A stretch of DNA of 64,000 nucleotides from Pseudovibrio exalbescens (GCF_028737195.1 NZ_JAQZAJ010000005.1:124001-188000); one strand, 5' to 3'; shown: positions 36,668 through 46,087, numbered from the stretch's first letter. Numbers and translations are program-made. Notes: generated by a model from the sequence alone, not told the origin.

Positions 36668-37216
36668 TCAAGCGGACCGGAAGCGCCTTAAACGGGAAAG
36701 AACTTGCTCGGCCGGCATGCGCAATGTGTGCATATTCACGATGATGGTCTGCATACCGTCTTCATCTTGCTTCAGCACCCAGTTTTTCATCATCACCATG
36801 CGCCAGAACGGCAGCTTCTGAGGCTTTGAAACAGCCTTTTGCAGGTCAGTGTTTAGCCGAATATGAAGCTTTGTCAGAAGGATAGATCGCACCGCGGTCG
36901 TATGCAAAGACATCTCGGTGATGCTAGCCCAGTCAATAAAGCCAATGCCGTCGACAAACAGGCCATCGCTGCGGCCACCTATCTGCGGCTCTTTAAGAAC
37001 GGTTGGATAGAACCAGATGGCAACCGCTGCCGCACCAATTGCAAGAAGCGCGGCAAGCGGATACCCAAAAACAGAAAAAAGTATGGCACCAAGCGCAACA
37101 GCGCCCCCACCATAGACGAGCCCTTCCCCAGCCCCACGAGAATAGCCAGTTGCAAAGCTTTCAGGTTGCGGATTTGCAGCGTCATCCCACGGGTCTGAGA
37201 AATTCGTCTGTACCAA
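36668..37216 (-). CDS. conserved membrane protein, uncharacterised
   Basis: A 182-residue protein. Two adjacent membrane helices at about 34-53 and 54-72 (GGAVALGAILFSVFGYPLAALLAIGAAAVAIWF) follow a soluble acidic N-terminus. The C-terminal 100 residues form a beta-rich soluble domain (DGLFVDGIGFIDWASITEMSLHTT, SILLTKLHIRLN) reminiscent of a small PH-like fold. No family confidently recognised. The frame starts at TTG 37216 with GGAG about ten bases upstream. It lies 32 bases after the ribB gene. Confidence 0.6.
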   Translation of the reverse strand: MVQTNFSDPWDDAANPQPESFATGYSRGAGEGLVYGGGAVALGAILFSVFGYPLAALLAIGAAAVAIWFYPTVLKEPQIGGRSDGLFVDGIGFIDWASITEMSLHTTAVRSILLTKLHIRLNTDLQKAVSKPQKLPFWRMVMMKNWVLKQDEDGMQTIIVNMHTLRMPAEQVLSRLRRFRSA

Positions 37217-37248
37217 GGGTCAGGTCACTCCGAGGTTGGGAGCACCGA

Positions 37249-38568
37249 TCAGTCTCCGGCGATCTCCGTGCCTTCAATTTCAATACCGAAGCCTTCAAGG
37301 CCGACGTAGTGGCGTTCGCGGCTGGCGATCACCCGAATTGAGGTGACGCCAAGGTCCTTGAGGATCTGTGCGCCAAGACCAATCTCACGCCACCCTTGCT
37401 CACGGCTTTGAGCGGACTGATGCTGCTCTTCTTCTGCCGCTTCCAGTCCTTCACGCGCGCGCTCAGCACGTTGAGCCACCCCAACACCACCTTCACGCAG
37501 GTACACAATAACCCCGCGACCGCGCTCAGCGAAGTCCTTCATCACATTGGTGAGAGACTTGCTGGTGCCAAAAACGTCATCAACAACAGCTTCACGCTGC
37601 AGGCGCACTGGCACGCTACGGCCATCCCGAATGTCACCATAGATAATGGCAAGGTGATCCATCTTGTCAAAGGGCGTGCTGAAAGAAATCGCGTAGGCAG
37701 GCCCGTGCGGTGTTGCAATCTGCTGTTCCGCACCGCGGGTCACGAAAGACTCGTTGCGCTGCCGCCAAGCGATGAGGTCTGCAACAGAGACCATTTTCAA
37801 GCCATGCTCTTCAGCGAAAGCCGCAACAGCGTCTCCACGTTTTACCGTGCCATCGTCGTTGACGAGCTCGGAAATTACACCAACTTCCGGGAGGCCAGTC
37901 AGCTTGCACAGATCAACAGCCGCTTCCGTATGGCCAGAACGGATCAGTACGCCGCCGTCTTTTGCGATAAGGGGGAAAACGTGTCCCGGCCGGACAAAGT
38001 CAGCTGCGCCCGCATTCGGGTTTGCCAACGCACGAACGGTGCCACAGCGCTCTTCAGCGGAGATACCTGTGGTCAGGCCCGGCCCGTAGTCCACGGAAAC
38101 GGTGAAAGCGGTCGCCAGTGGCGCATCGTTGTTGCTTACCATCGGGTCCAGACGCAGGCGAGACGCGGTTTCGCGGGTCATCGGCGCGCAGACAATGCCT
38201 GAGGTATGGCGGATGATGAAAGCCATTTGTTCCGGCGTGATCTTGCTTGCAGCAACAATCAGATCGCCTTCGTTTTCGCGGTCGTCGTCATCGGTTACAA
38301 CGACCATCTCACCGTTTTCAAAGGCGCGCAGCGCTTCAGCGACACGGGTCTGGGACACAGCATACTCCTTGGTTTCTTTAAGGCCCAAGAAATCGTTGGG
38401 GGTCACTTCCCCACCGGTTGCTTCGGCAATCTTTTGAGCCATTTCGCGGGAGACCCAAACACAAGGATCGTTGCACAAAGCTGTAACTGAGGCGGGGGAA
38501 AGCCCTGCCCGGCGTGCGAAGGCGCTTCGGCTTTCTGAGTTCTGTGCGAGCCACTTGTCGAGACGCAT
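37249..38568 (-). CDS. ribB: RibBX-type 3,4-dihydroxy-2-butanone-4-phosphate synthase with N-terminal HTH
   Basis: A 439-residue fusion of three parts. Residues about 1-62 form an XRE/Cro-like helix-turn-helix (FARRAGLSPASVTALC). Residues about 75-275 are the RibB domain, with DDDDRENEGDLI, GHVFPLIAKDGGVLIRSGHTEAAVDL and the CGTVRALAN motif; it converts ribulose 5-phosphate to the four-carbon precursor of riboflavin. The C-terminal part resembles GTP cyclohydrolase II but has none of the zinc cysteines (VRLQREAVVDDVFGT), so it is the RibX type with no expected RibA activity. No FMN riboswitch is seen upstream. Regulation may involve the HTH (see 38610..38626). Confidence 0.9.
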   Translation of the reverse strand: MRLDKWLAQNSESRSAFARRAGLSPASVTALCNDPCVWVSREMAQKIAEATGGEVTPNDFLGLKETKEYAVSQTRVAEALRAFENGEMVVVTDDDDRENEGDLIVAASKITPEQMAFIIRHTSGIVCAPMTRETASRLRLDPMVSNNDAPLATAFTVSVDYGPGLTTGISAEERCGTVRALANPNAGAADFVRPGHVFPLIAKDGGVLIRSGHTEAAVDLCKLTGLPEVGVISELVNDDGTVKRGDAVAAFAEEHGLKMVSVADLIAWRQRNESFVTRGAEQQIATPHGPAYAISFSTPFDKMDHLAIIYGDIRDGRSVPVRLQREAVVDDVFGTSKSLTNVMKDFAERGRGVIVYLREGGVGVAQRAERAREGLEAAEEEQHQSAQSREQGWREIGLGAQILKDLGVTSIRVIASRERHYVGLEGFGIEIEGTEIAGD

Positions 38569-38609
38569 GGGTTTCCTGCGATTTCAGTTGAGGGAAGATT
38601 CAGAGATCT

Positions 38610-38626
38610 TTTCAGTGTGACTGAAA
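38610..38626. promoter_or_regulatory. inverted repeat upstream of ribB, candidate operator
   Basis: TTTCAG-TGTGA-CTGAAA, perfect 6-bp arms with a 5-bp centre, 42 bases before the ribB start. Since the protein carries a Cro-like HTH, this is the obvious place to test for self-regulation. Significance not calculated. Confidence 0.35.
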
Positions 38627-38704
38627 GGTGGTCTGCTTCCCATTAAAAATCAAGGTCTGATTTCGCAGTTCAGTCGATTGTCTGATAGTGAGCCCCCAAA
38701 TTGC

Positions 38705-38733
38705 AAAAAGGCCACAGCTCAAAAGCTGTGGCC
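38705..38733 (-). terminator. terminator of aroC
   Basis: On the minus strand GGCCACAGCT, loop TTTG, AGCTGTGGCC, then TTTTT. It is a perfect 10-bp stem 30 bases after the aroC stop. Confidence 0.88.
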
Positions 38734-38763
38734 TCCGATCGTTACGCGCAGCAATGTCTGAGC

Positions 38764-39849
38764 TCAGCCAACCTGGCCGCGGTGACGCAGAAAGTGATCC
38801 GCAAGCACCAACGCCATCATGGCCTCTCCCACAGGAACGGCTCGGATACCAACACATGGATCGTGACGGCCCTTGGTCATCACATCCACCTCGTCACCTG
38901 AACGGGTAATTGATTTGCGCGGTGTCAGGATGGAAGATGTGGGCTTGATGGCAAAACGCGCCACCACTGGTGCCCCGCTTGAGATGCCGCCCAGCACTCC
39001 GCCTGCATGGTTGGACAGAAATTCCGGCTGACCATCTACCCCCATGCGCATCTCATCGGCATTTTCTTCGCCCGTCAGGGTCGCAGCTTCAAAGCCGTTG
39101 CCAATCTCAACACCTTTCACCGCATTGATGGACATCATGGCAGAGGCGATATCCTGATCCAGCTTGCCATAGACTGGCGCGCCGAGGCCTACAGGCACCC
39201 CTTCTGCAATGACTTCGATGACAGCGCCAACGGATGAACCCGCTTTTCGAATGCCATCCAGGTACTCCGCATAGAAAGCCGCGGCTTCTTTGTCTGGGCA
39301 GAAGAACGGGTTATCGTGCACCTCATTCCAATCCCAATTGTCCCGGTTTATCTTGTGCGGCCCCATCTGTACGAGCGCTGCACGAATGGTGACCCCCGGA
39401 ATGACCTTTCGTGCCACTGCCCCTGCAGCAACACGGGCTGCGGTTTCCCGCGCCGAAGAGCGCCCGCCTCCCCGATAGTCACGAATGCCGTACTTAGCGT
39501 CATAGGTATAGTCCGCGTGACCGGGGCGATACCTCTCCTTGATTTCGGAATAGTCCTTGGAGCGCTGATCGGTGTTCTCGATCATCAATGAGATTGGCGT
39601 TCCGGTCGTTCGCAGAACGCCGTCTTCGTCTTCCATTGTGCCGGAAAGAATCTTTACCTGATCCGGCTCGCGGCGCTGAGTTGTATACTTGGACTGTCCC
39701 GGCTTGCGTTGATCCAGATACTGCTGAATTTCCTCGGCAGAAATGGCAAGCATTGGAGGGCAGCCATCAATCACACAGCCCAATGCCGGGCCATGGCTCT
39801 CGCCCCAGGTGGTAAAGCGGAAAAGGGTTCCGAAGCTGTTGTGGGACAT
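38764..39849 (-). CDS. aroC: chorismate synthase
   Basis: A 361-residue FMN-dependent enzyme converting EPSP to chorismate, the last step of the shikimate pathway. Family signatures are [17 protein letters not shown] near the N-terminus, [37 protein letters not shown], and [23 protein letters not shown] at the C-terminus. Length is standard. Confidence 0.98.
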   Translation of the reverse strand: MSHNSFGTLFRFTTWGESHGPALGCVIDGCPPMLAISAEEIQQYLDQRKPGQSKYTTQRREPDQVKILSGTMEDEDGVLRTTGTPISLMIENTDQRSKDYSEIKERYRPGHADYTYDAKYGIRDYRGGGRSSARETAARVAAGAVARKVIPGVTIRAALVQMGPHKINRDNWDWNEVHDNPFFCPDKEAAAFYAEYLDGIRKAGSSVGAVIEVIAEGVPVGLGAPVYGKLDQDIASAMMSINAVKGVEIGNGFEAATLTGEENADEMRMGVDGQPEFLSNHAGGVLGGISSGAPVVARFAIKPTSSILTPRKSITRSGDEVDVMTKGRHDPCVGIRAVPVGEAMMALVLADHFLRHRGQVG

Positions 39850-39983
39850 TTCTTTCCAAAATCAAAGGCGCGGCACGTGCACGCGGGTTAGTAAAGTTCC
39901 CCGGTTGTAAGTTGGTTCGCCCATTCGGTCAATTGTGGGGGGAGGCAGAAGGACCGCTGTTTTTCTCAAGAGCTACGCCGCGT

Positions 39984-40415
39984 TTATTGCGCCCGCCACT
40001 CCATCAGCACCTCTGGGTGCCCGGTATGCGCGTCAAGGCGCTCCTCAACAACATTGAACCCCTGACGCAGATAAAACTCATAGGCTCCCTTGTTCGCCTT
40101 GTAGACGGAAAGCTCAAGCGTATCGCGCTGTGCCTTTGCGTGTTTCATCAGTGCATACCCAAGGCCCCTGCCCTGCGAATGCGGCGCAACAAAAAGCGCT
40201 GCCAGATTGTTCTCCAGAAGCGAGAGGAAGCCCAGCACTTGCCCTTCCTGAACGCATACCCACGTTTCACTGGCTGGCAAATAGGTGTCGCGCATGGCGG
40301 GAACCATGCTTTCCCAAAATCCGGCTTCGATGAAGTCGTGAGCCTTGATGGAGGCAGCGAGCCAGAGCGACAGAGCGCTTTCGACCTGCGCGCTCTCAAG
40401 CCTTTGAATTTCCAT
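39984..40415 (-). CDS. GNAT-family N-acetyltransferase
   Basis: A 143-residue GCN5-related acetyltransferase. Motif A is SQGRGLGYALMKHA, with preceding strands VLGFLSLLENNLAALFVAP; the C-terminal LSVYKANKGAYEFYLRQGFNVVEERLD is typical of YjaB/ElaA-like small acetyltransferases. Acceptor unknown. It lies three bases after the histidine phosphatase gene on the same strand, so the two are probably co-transcribed. Confidence 0.88.
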   Translation of the reverse strand: MEIQRLESAQVESALSLWLAASIKAHDFIEAGFWESMVPAMRDTYLPASETWVCVQEGQVLGFLSLLENNLAALFVAPHSQGRGLGYALMKHAKAQRDTLELSVYKANKGAYEFYLRQGFNVVEERLDAHTGHPEVLMEWRAQ

Positions 40416-40418
40416 TAT

Positions 40419-41042
40419 TTAAACCCAGCTTTCCTTGCCATCACGCCAAACCAGAAACTGGTCCTGAGGCACTTCAAGCGTTGGAATTTCAGTTGTGGGA
40501 TAGCCAAGCAGCAAACCACGCAAAACCCGCATCACGCCGCCATGGGAGACAATGATCATCGGCTTGGAGCAGGACATGAGCCAGCCTTCAATCCGGTAAG
40601 ACAGCATTTTGTAGCTCTCCCCCTCTGGCGGCACGAAGCCCCACTTGTCTGCCTTGCGGGCCTCGGCGAGTTCCGGGTTGACGGCCTTGATCTCCGGGAT
40701 TGTCTTGCCCTCCATGGCACCGAAAGTGATCTCTTTCAGGCGGTCATCCAAAGCGTAGGCGTTTGCCTCCAACTCCATTTCCTCAAGAACCAGATCCATG
40801 GTCTGGCGGGTACGCAGCATCGGCGACGAGATGATCTCAAAGTCAGCGTGGCTCAGACCTTCCCGCTGCAAAAAGCCTTTGAGCTCCCTGCCATTGCGCC
40901 TTGCCTGCTCGCGGCCGGTATCGTTAAGCGGGATATCCTGCTGACCCTGCATGCGACCTTCCGCATTCCAGTCTGTCTGGCCGTGGCGTATGAAGATGAT
41001 GGGGGTTGGTGCCAGACGCGCAATATTGGTGCTTTGTTCCAT
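40419..41042 (-). CDS. histidine phosphatase family protein
   Basis: A 207-residue enzyme of the phosphoglycerate-mutase/acid phosphatase branch. The catalytic motif is FIRHGQTDWN with the phospho-His; the second His is in MIIVSHGGVMRVLRG, and RTRQTMDLV and LKEITFGAMEG are typical of the cofactor-dependent branch. It removes phosphate from a small substrate that cannot be specified. Confidence 0.88.
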   Translation of the reverse strand: MEQSTNIARLAPTPIIFIRHGQTDWNAEGRMQGQQDIPLNDTGREQARRNGRELKGFLQREGLSHADFEIISSPMLRTRQTMDLVLEEMELEANAYALDDRLKEITFGAMEGKTIPEIKAVNPELAEARKADKWGFVPPEGESYKMLSYRIEGWLMSCSKPMIIVSHGGVMRVLRGLLLGYPTTEIPTLEVPQDQFLVWRDGKESWV

Positions 41043-41199
41043 GAGCTAAACTACTGCTTTTTGTTTCAGGCTGATTTGCGGGATTAGTTCGACGTTTTAT
41101 ACCGTGCCGCAAAGCTTCGACAAGACTATGAAGCAGAAGTTTTAAACCCCCGCTCTTCAGAGAAATGAGCGCCGTTCCACACAAGTAAAGCATTGCTAC

Positions 41200-41227
41200 A
41201 AAAAAGGGGCGCTCTCGAGCACCCCTT
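41200..41227 (-). terminator. terminator of fabI
   Basis: On the minus strand GGGGTGCTC, GAGCGCCCC with one mismatch, then TTTTTT. It lies 28 bases after the fabI stop. Confidence 0.75.
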
Positions 41228-41254
41228 CTTAATTCCTGAGCATTGCGCTTGCAG

Positions 41255-42076
41255 TCAGTCCTTGAGAACCGTTGCGATGTCAGGCGCGTCAACAGCCTTC
41301 ATGCCGACAACGTGGTAGCCGCAATCAACATGGTGCGTCTCGCCTGTCACGGCCTTGCTGTAATCGGACAAGAGGTACACGGCTGAGGTGCCCACTTCTT
41401 CGATGGTGACATTGCTGCGCAGTGGGGAGTTGTACTCGTTCCACTTCATGATGTAGCGCAGGTCGCCAATACCAGAAGCGGCCAGCGTCTTGATTGGACC
41501 AGCAGAAAGGGCGTTTACACGGATCTTCTGAGGACCCAGATCAACGGCCAGGTACTTCACACTCGCCTCAAGAGCTGCCTTTGCAACGCCCATAACATTA
41601 TAGTTAGGCATTACCTTCTCAGCACCGTAATAGGTGAGCGTGAGCACGGAACCACCGTCTGTCATCAACTTCTCTGCGTGCTTTGTTACCTTCACCAGAG
41701 AATAGACCGAGATGTCCATTGTCTTCTTGAAGTTGTCAGAAGACGTGTCAAGGAAACGACCTGTCAGCTCGTCCTTATCGGAAAACGCAATAGCATGTAC
41801 CAGAAAGTCGATCTTGCCCCACTTCTCTTCCAGGTTCTTGAAAACCTGTTCGACCGACGCATCATCTGTTACATCGCAATGACCTGCTACATACGCGTCG
41901 AGTTGCTCTGCAAGCGGCTCAACACGGCGCTTCAGCGGCTCACCCTGATACGTCAGAGCCAATTCAGCACCAGCTTCGCGCAATGCCTTGGCAATACCCC
42001 AAGCGATAGAGCGGTTGTTTGCAAGACCCATGATCAGGCCACGCTTACCGTCCATCAATCCTCGCGCTTCTGCCAT
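41255..42076 (-). CDS. fabI: enoyl-ACP reductase (NADH) FabI
   Basis: A 273-residue SDR-like reductase that completes each round of type II fatty acid synthesis. N-terminal GLANNRSIAWGIA, GHCDVTDDASVEQVF, and the FabI Y-x6-K site in YYGAEKVMPNYNVMGVAKAALEASVKYLAVDLG; IRVNALSAGPIKTLAASGI follows. Start ATG 42076 has AGGAG seven bases upstream; the extended frame to 42112 has none. Confidence 0.95.
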   Translation of the reverse strand: MAEARGLMDGKRGLIMGLANNRSIAWGIAKALREAGAELALTYQGEPLKRRVEPLAEQLDAYVAGHCDVTDDASVEQVFKNLEEKWGKIDFLVHAIAFSDKDELTGRFLDTSSDNFKKTMDISVYSLVKVTKHAEKLMTDGGSVLTLTYYGAEKVMPNYNVMGVAKAALEASVKYLAVDLGPQKIRVNALSAGPIKTLAASGIGDLRYIMKWNEYNSPLRSNVTIEEVGTSAVYLLSDYSKAVTGETHHVDCGYHVVGMKAVDAPDIATVLKD

Positions 42077-42251
42077 ATTTTTCTCCTGAGTGAATATCAC
42101 TTGACCTACCAAGCAGTTTGAAATTGCTATTGCATACTGTTACGCCAGCTTCAAGCCATCGATAGGTATGTTCTAACAGCCATAGATGCTTTAAGAGCAG
42201 CGCTTATCTGATAGCGTTACTACGATCAATCCCTAACACAGCGACAATACC

Positions 42252-43664
42252 ATGACACAAGACAGCCTAATCCGCGCTTTTCAAGAGTTGCTTGGAGAGG
42301 CAAACGTCCTCACAGAAGCAGCGGATCAAGCCCCCTATCTGGTGGAATGGCGTGACAAGTTCAAAGGCACAACTCCCATGGTGTTGCGCCCCGGTTCGAC
42401 GGCCGAAGTTGCCGCGTGCATGAGGCTTGCAAACGAGCATGATCTTGTAATTGTCCCGCAAGGCGGAAACACCGGCCTTGTTGGCGCGCAAATCCCTAAA
42501 AACGGCGGAAGTGAAGTTGTTTTAAGCCTTTCTCGCCTCAACAAAATCCGCAATATCGACCCTTTGGGGCGGACCATGGTTGTTGAGGCTGGGGCCGTGC
42601 TTCAAACGATCCACGAGCGGGCCGAAGAGCACGATTTGATCTTCCCTCTGACGCTCGGCGCGCAGGGCTCCTGTCAGATCGGCGGCAACATTGCGACCAA
42701 TGCGGGAGGCACCGCCGTACTGTCTTATGGCAACACCCGCGACCTTGTTTTGGGGCTTGAGGTTGTGCTTGCAAATGGTGAGGTTTGGGAGGGACTTCGC
42801 ACCCTTCGCAAGGACAATACCGGTTACGATTTGAAACAATTATTTATCGGTTCTGAAGGCACTTTGGGGATCATTACAGCTGCAAGCCTGCGTCTTTTCC
42901 CAAAGCCTGCTGCCGTAGAAGTTGCACTGTGCGGCCTAGATTCGCCGCATCAGGCACTATCCTTGCTCTCGGTGGCCCAAAAGCACGCAGGTGCCATGCT
43001 GACCGGATTTGAAATCCTGCCCAAAATCGGCATGCAGTTCAGTGTACGCCATCAGGAAAATGCCCGTTTCCCCATGGCCGATGAGCATGACTGGTACGTT
43101 TTGGTAGAGCTATCTGCTGGCTCCAAGGACATCGACCTTGCCAGCTTGACGGAAGCCGTGTTTGAAGAAGCCTTCGAAGCTGAGCTTTTAAACGACGCCG
43201 TTCTGGCACAGAGCAATGCTCAAGCCGAAGACTTCTGGCGCCTGCGCCACGGCATGTCTGAGGTGCAAAAGCTGGAGGGCGGCTCCATCAAGCATGATGT
43301 GTCCGTCCCTGTGGCGAAAGTACCTGCGTTTCTGGAAGAAGCAATCGCGGCGGTTGAGACTTTTATTCCCGGTTGCCGTCCGGTCCCGTTTGGTCACATG
43401 GGCGATGGCAACATTCACTTTAACATCAGCCAGCCAGAAGGCGCTGACAAGCAGGCATTCCTTGCGCAATGGGATGCGGTCAATGAAATCGTCCACGGCA
43501 TCACGGCCCAATATAATGGCTCAATTTCCGCAGAACACGGCATCGGCGTATTGAAGCGCGAGCTGCTTCCAACGGTAAAGAGCCCCGTCGAGATGAAGCT
43601 GATGCGGGCAATCAAAGAGACTTTGGATCCCAAGGCGCTCCTGAACCCCGGACGCATTCTCTGA
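42252..43664 (+). CDS. FAD-linked 2-hydroxyacid dehydrogenase (D2HGDH/GlcD family)
   Basis: A 470-residue flavoprotein. The N-terminal PCMH/FAD_binding_4 domain contains PQGGNTGLVGAQIP and GGNIATNAGGTAVLSYGN; the C-terminal FAD-oxidase domain has GHMGDGNIHFNIS and the SAEHGIGVLKREL segment with metal and substrate residues. The nearest relatives I recognise are D-2-hydroxyglutarate dehydrogenase and D-lactate or glycolate dehydrogenases. Exact substrate open. Divergent from fabI. Confidence 0.9.
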   Translation: MTQDSLIRAFQELLGEANVLTEAADQAPYLVEWRDKFKGTTPMVLRPGSTAEVAACMRLANEHDLVIVPQGGNTGLVGAQIPKNGGSEVVLSLSRLNKIRNIDPLGRTMVVEAGAVLQTIHERAEEHDLIFPLTLGAQGSCQIGGNIATNAGGTAVLSYGNTRDLVLGLEVVLANGEVWEGLRTLRKDNTGYDLKQLFIGSEGTLGIITAASLRLFPKPAAVEVALCGLDSPHQALSLLSVAQKHAGAMLTGFEILPKIGMQFSVRHQENARFPMADEHDWYVLVELSAGSKDIDLASLTEAVFEEAFEAELLNDAVLAQSNAQAEDFWRLRHGMSEVQKLEGGSIKHDVSVPVAKVPAFLEEAIAAVETFIPGCRPVPFGHMGDGNIHFNISQPEGADKQAFLAQWDAVNEIVHGITAQYNGSISAEHGIGVLKRELLPTVKSPVEMKLMRAIKETLDPKALLNPGRIL

Positions 43665-43674
43665 CAAACAAAGT

Positions 43675-43697
43675 AGAGCGCTCCTTGGGGCGCTCTT
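43675..43697. terminator. hairpin between D2HGDH-like gene and YedK gene
   Basis: AGAGCGC, loop TCCTTGGG, GCGCTCT. Seven-bp stem with short T tails, between two convergent genes; terminator function is plausible. Confidence 0.5.
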
Positions 43698-43712
43698 GCT
43701 ACCTTATCAGGG

Positions 43713-44468
43713 CTAAAACAGATCGAGCTGGCCGTCGTCAGTACCCGTCTTCTTCTTGCGCGGAGGCTTGGCAGGCTTAGGCTCTGGTTTCTTTGGTTCC
43801 GTCAGTTCCACTTCCCGGATCAGGCCTTCGTCATCGTGGGATGCGCTGTTTACCCGCGTCGAAACAGGTGTAAACGACAACACGCCCTTGGGTGCCGGCT
43901 TCAAAAAGGTGACCGCCTCCCGCGCCATCACCGTACCGGTATCAAGCCACGCGTCGAACTGATGTGGCTCCAGCAGCGCTGGCATGCGATGGTGAATCGG
44001 TGCCATATCCTCATTTGCTTCAACTGTGATCATGGCGGCGGTGTCGATATCCCCACCTTCTGGGTGCGACCAAGTTTCCCACAGCCCTGCGAACGCCAAG
44101 GGCTGATTGTTGGCCGCGGAAATGTAGTAGGGCTGCTTGGGGGAAACGGCACGCTGCCATTCATAAAAGCCGTTTGCAGGTATCAAACAACGGCGGTGCT
44201 TGATGGCTGCTTTGAATGAAGGTTTTTCAAGCAACGTCTCCGCCCGCGCATTGATAAGCAGCGTGAAACTGGCAGGATCCTTGACCCAACTAGGCACTAA
44301 TCCCCATCTTGCCAGTGCAAAATGACGTTGACCATGTTCGTTTTTTACTAGAGCAATCGGTTGCGTCGGGGCTATGTTGTACCGCGGAGGAAAATTCGGC
44401 TGCTCGATGTATGAAAAGAGCTCACGAACTTCCTCTGGGGATGCGGTAAGAGTATATCGGCCACACAT
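43713..44468 (-). CDS. SOS-response-associated peptidase-like protein, YedK/HMCES
   Basis: A 251-residue SRAP-domain protein. The N-terminal MCGRYTL exposes Cys2, which forms a thiazolidine crosslink with abasic sites in single-stranded DNA; the other conserved residues are in AFAGLWETW (Glu) and APIHHRMPALL (His). It shields abasic sites during replication. The C-terminal 40 residues are a Pro/Lys-rich tail (KKPEPKPAKPPRKKK), longer than in E. coli YedK. Confidence 0.93.
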   Translation of the reverse strand: MCGRYTLTASPEEVRELFSYIEQPNFPPRYNIAPTQPIALVKNEHGQRHFALARWGLVPSWVKDPASFTLLINARAETLLEKPSFKAAIKHRRCLIPANGFYEWQRAVSPKQPYYISAANNQPLAFAGLWETWSHPEGGDIDTAAMITVEANEDMAPIHHRMPALLEPHQFDAWLDTGTVMAREAVTFLKPAPKGVLSFTPVSTRVNSASHDDEGLIREVELTEPKKPEPKPAKPPRKKKTGTDDGQLDLF

Positions 44469-44556
44469 GAACGATTGCCCTGACGATGTTTTAGTAAATT
44501 TGCAACGAGTTACTCTGTATAGACGCTAAAGTAGGTTTACAAGGCCGGAGGAATTG

Positions 44557-45069
44557 ATGGAAGCGCTAACGGAGCAATTGGGACAAGGGGACATGTCTCC
44601 CGAAAACCTCGATCGCGCCAATATCAATCCGCAGACGGGCTTGGCTACAGATTATCTCAATCACTTCAATGAAGTAGTGATGATGCTGGAAATGCTCCCG
44701 GATATTCCGGATTGCGCCAGCGACGTGCTGTTGTGGGAGCCCTGCTCCTATGAAGAGCACTTTGAGAACTCCGGCTTTTCCGAGAAGAGGCTCGCTATTA
44801 AGGCTTACGGGGCTTGCCCAGAGCATCTGCGTGATGCGTTGTGCCAGACCGTTGCACTAATTGATGCTGAGGTTATTTCACTGAAAGCCCTCATCGAAAA
44901 TGCTGAGGCACTTACCTCAGAGGTGCTTTTCGAGATCCAGCATCGCGCAACCACGTTTGTGAGACCCCTTATCAGTCAGGCCAGCGGCATCATCCACGGG
45001 CACGTGCCAGAGTCCTCCGATGATCTGGACGAGTTCACTCAGGCTGATGTGGACGCTCTCTTCCCATAA
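44557..45069 (+). CDS. uncharacterised conserved protein
   Basis: A 170-residue mostly helical, acidic protein without signal peptide or membrane segment. Notable runs are LNHFNEVVMMLEMLPDIPDC, WEPCSYEEHFENSGF and CPEHLRDALCQTV; ends DLDEFTQADVDALFP. The tail DADALF-like motif is of the type found in chemotaxis and flagellar adapter proteins, which is a weak resemblance only. Strong Shine-Dalgarno GGAGGAATTG before ATG 44557. No function can be given. Confidence 0.7.
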   Translation: MEALTEQLGQGDMSPENLDRANINPQTGLATDYLNHFNEVVMMLEMLPDIPDCASDVLLWEPCSYEEHFENSGFSEKRLAIKAYGACPEHLRDALCQTVALIDAEVISLKALIENAEALTSEVLFEIQHRATTFVRPLISQASGIIHGHVPESSDDLDEFTQADVDALFP

Positions 45070-45102
45070 CAAAAGGCGTCTACCGCGCTTGAGGGACTTG
45101 CA

Positions 45103-45495
45103 ATGAAACTTGCCGCGAGCGTGTGCTGTTTCAGCTCCGACCAAAGCGTTTTGCTGGTAAGGCGGGCGAACCCACCTTCGCAAGGGCTCTGGGCCTTTCC
45201 CGGAGGCAAAGTTGATGCGGGCGAAACTCCCAAAGAAGCGTCTATTCGCGAACTTCATGAAGAAACTGGACTGAAGGTTCCAAGTGCCGAGCTGTGGCGG
45301 ATCAGCCGACCGCAGCAGGGCGCGCTTGCACCAAACTATGAGATTCATGTTTTCTTCGCGTCCCAAGAAGTTACGCCGGTAACGGCCCGCACTGATGCCA
45401 CTGACGCGGAGTGGTTTAAGGTGGATGAGGCCCTTCGGCTCCCCCTTGCTGCGGGAATTGACGCCTGTTTGCGCGATTTGCAGCGGGCCAATTAA
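45103..45495 (+). CDS. NUDIX hydrolase
   Basis: A 130-residue NUDIX protein. The box GGKVDAGETPKEASIRELHEETG has the full GX5EX7REUXEEXGU pattern with the metal-binding glutamates. It hydrolyses a nucleoside diphosphate linked to another group; whether ADP-ribose, 8-oxo-dGTP or another substrate cannot be told. It is close after the 44557 gene, 33 bases, likely co-transcribed. Confidence 0.9.
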   Translation: MKLAASVCCFSSDQSVLLVRRANPPSQGLWAFPGGKVDAGETPKEASIRELHEETGLKVPSAELWRISRPQQGALAPNYEIHVFFASQEVTPVTARTDATDAEWFKVDEALRLPLAAGIDACLRDLQRAN

Positions 45496-45631
45496 CCTGA
45501 TTTTCGCTTCCCCCAGGCACATTGGAGTGCCCTTTAGGTTTTCACCGTGGAATTCGCGGTTTGGCCTTTTTCCATGCCTGCATCACACTGTAAAAAGATA
45601 GGGCGTAGTTTTGGCGCTTTGGGAGGAAGAT

Positions 45632-46084
45632 GTGACACGAGCGATCAAGCAGATCAGCCTGGCATTGGCGGTCAGCATGGGCCTTCTGGCTCAAGCTCCG
45701 GTCGACGTTGCGCACGCCCAGTCGAACTCTGAAGCCTCAGAAAGCCAAAACACGGACCCAAAGCGCCCTAAAATAGAAGTGCCGCCCTATGAGGCTGACC
45801 TGATGCGCCTGGCTGAGATTCTTGGCGCCCTGCACTACTTGCGGCCGCTTTGCGGATATGACGAAAAGGAAGAGTGGAGCGGACGGATGCAAGCGCTCTT
45901 GAGCGCAGAAGTTACGAACGAGTTGCGCCGTCGCCGTTTCGTTGAACGCTTCAACCAGGGGTACAGAGGCTTCGCCTCCGTTTACCAACGCTGCACGCCT
46001 TCAGCTGAGGAAGCTTCACGTCGTTACGCAGCACAAGGCTCTAAGATTACGCAGGAAGTCACAGCTAAATACAGTCGTGACTGA
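45632..46084 (+). CDS. TIGR02301 family exported protein
   Basis: A 150-residue protein of a Rhizobiales-specific family named TIGR02301. Signal peptide AIKQISLALAVSMGLLAQAPVDVAHAQ; the mature domain has YEADLMRLAEILGALHYLRPLCG, RMQALLSAE and FNQGYRGFASVYQRC, with Cys residues that may form a disulfide. Periplasmic, function unknown. Start GTG 45632 is preceded by GGGAGGAA; the longer frame from 45611 overlaps the ribosome site. Confidence 0.8.
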   Translation: MTRAIKQISLALAVSMGLLAQAPVDVAHAQSNSEASESQNTDPKRPKIEVPPYEADLMRLAEILGALHYLRPLCGYDEKEEWSGRMQALLSAEVTNELRRRRFVERFNQGYRGFASVYQRCTPSAEEASRRYAAQGSKITQEVTAKYSRD

Positions 46085-46087
46085 GTA

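Noticed and set aside
38569-38700. Possible FMN riboswitch upstream of ribB
   Set aside because: The leader is short and lacks the conserved FMN aptamer segments.
39912-41087. Plus-strand frame (391 codons) across the GNAT and phosphatase genes
   Set aside because: It spans two real genes and their gap on the opposite strand and shows no family features.
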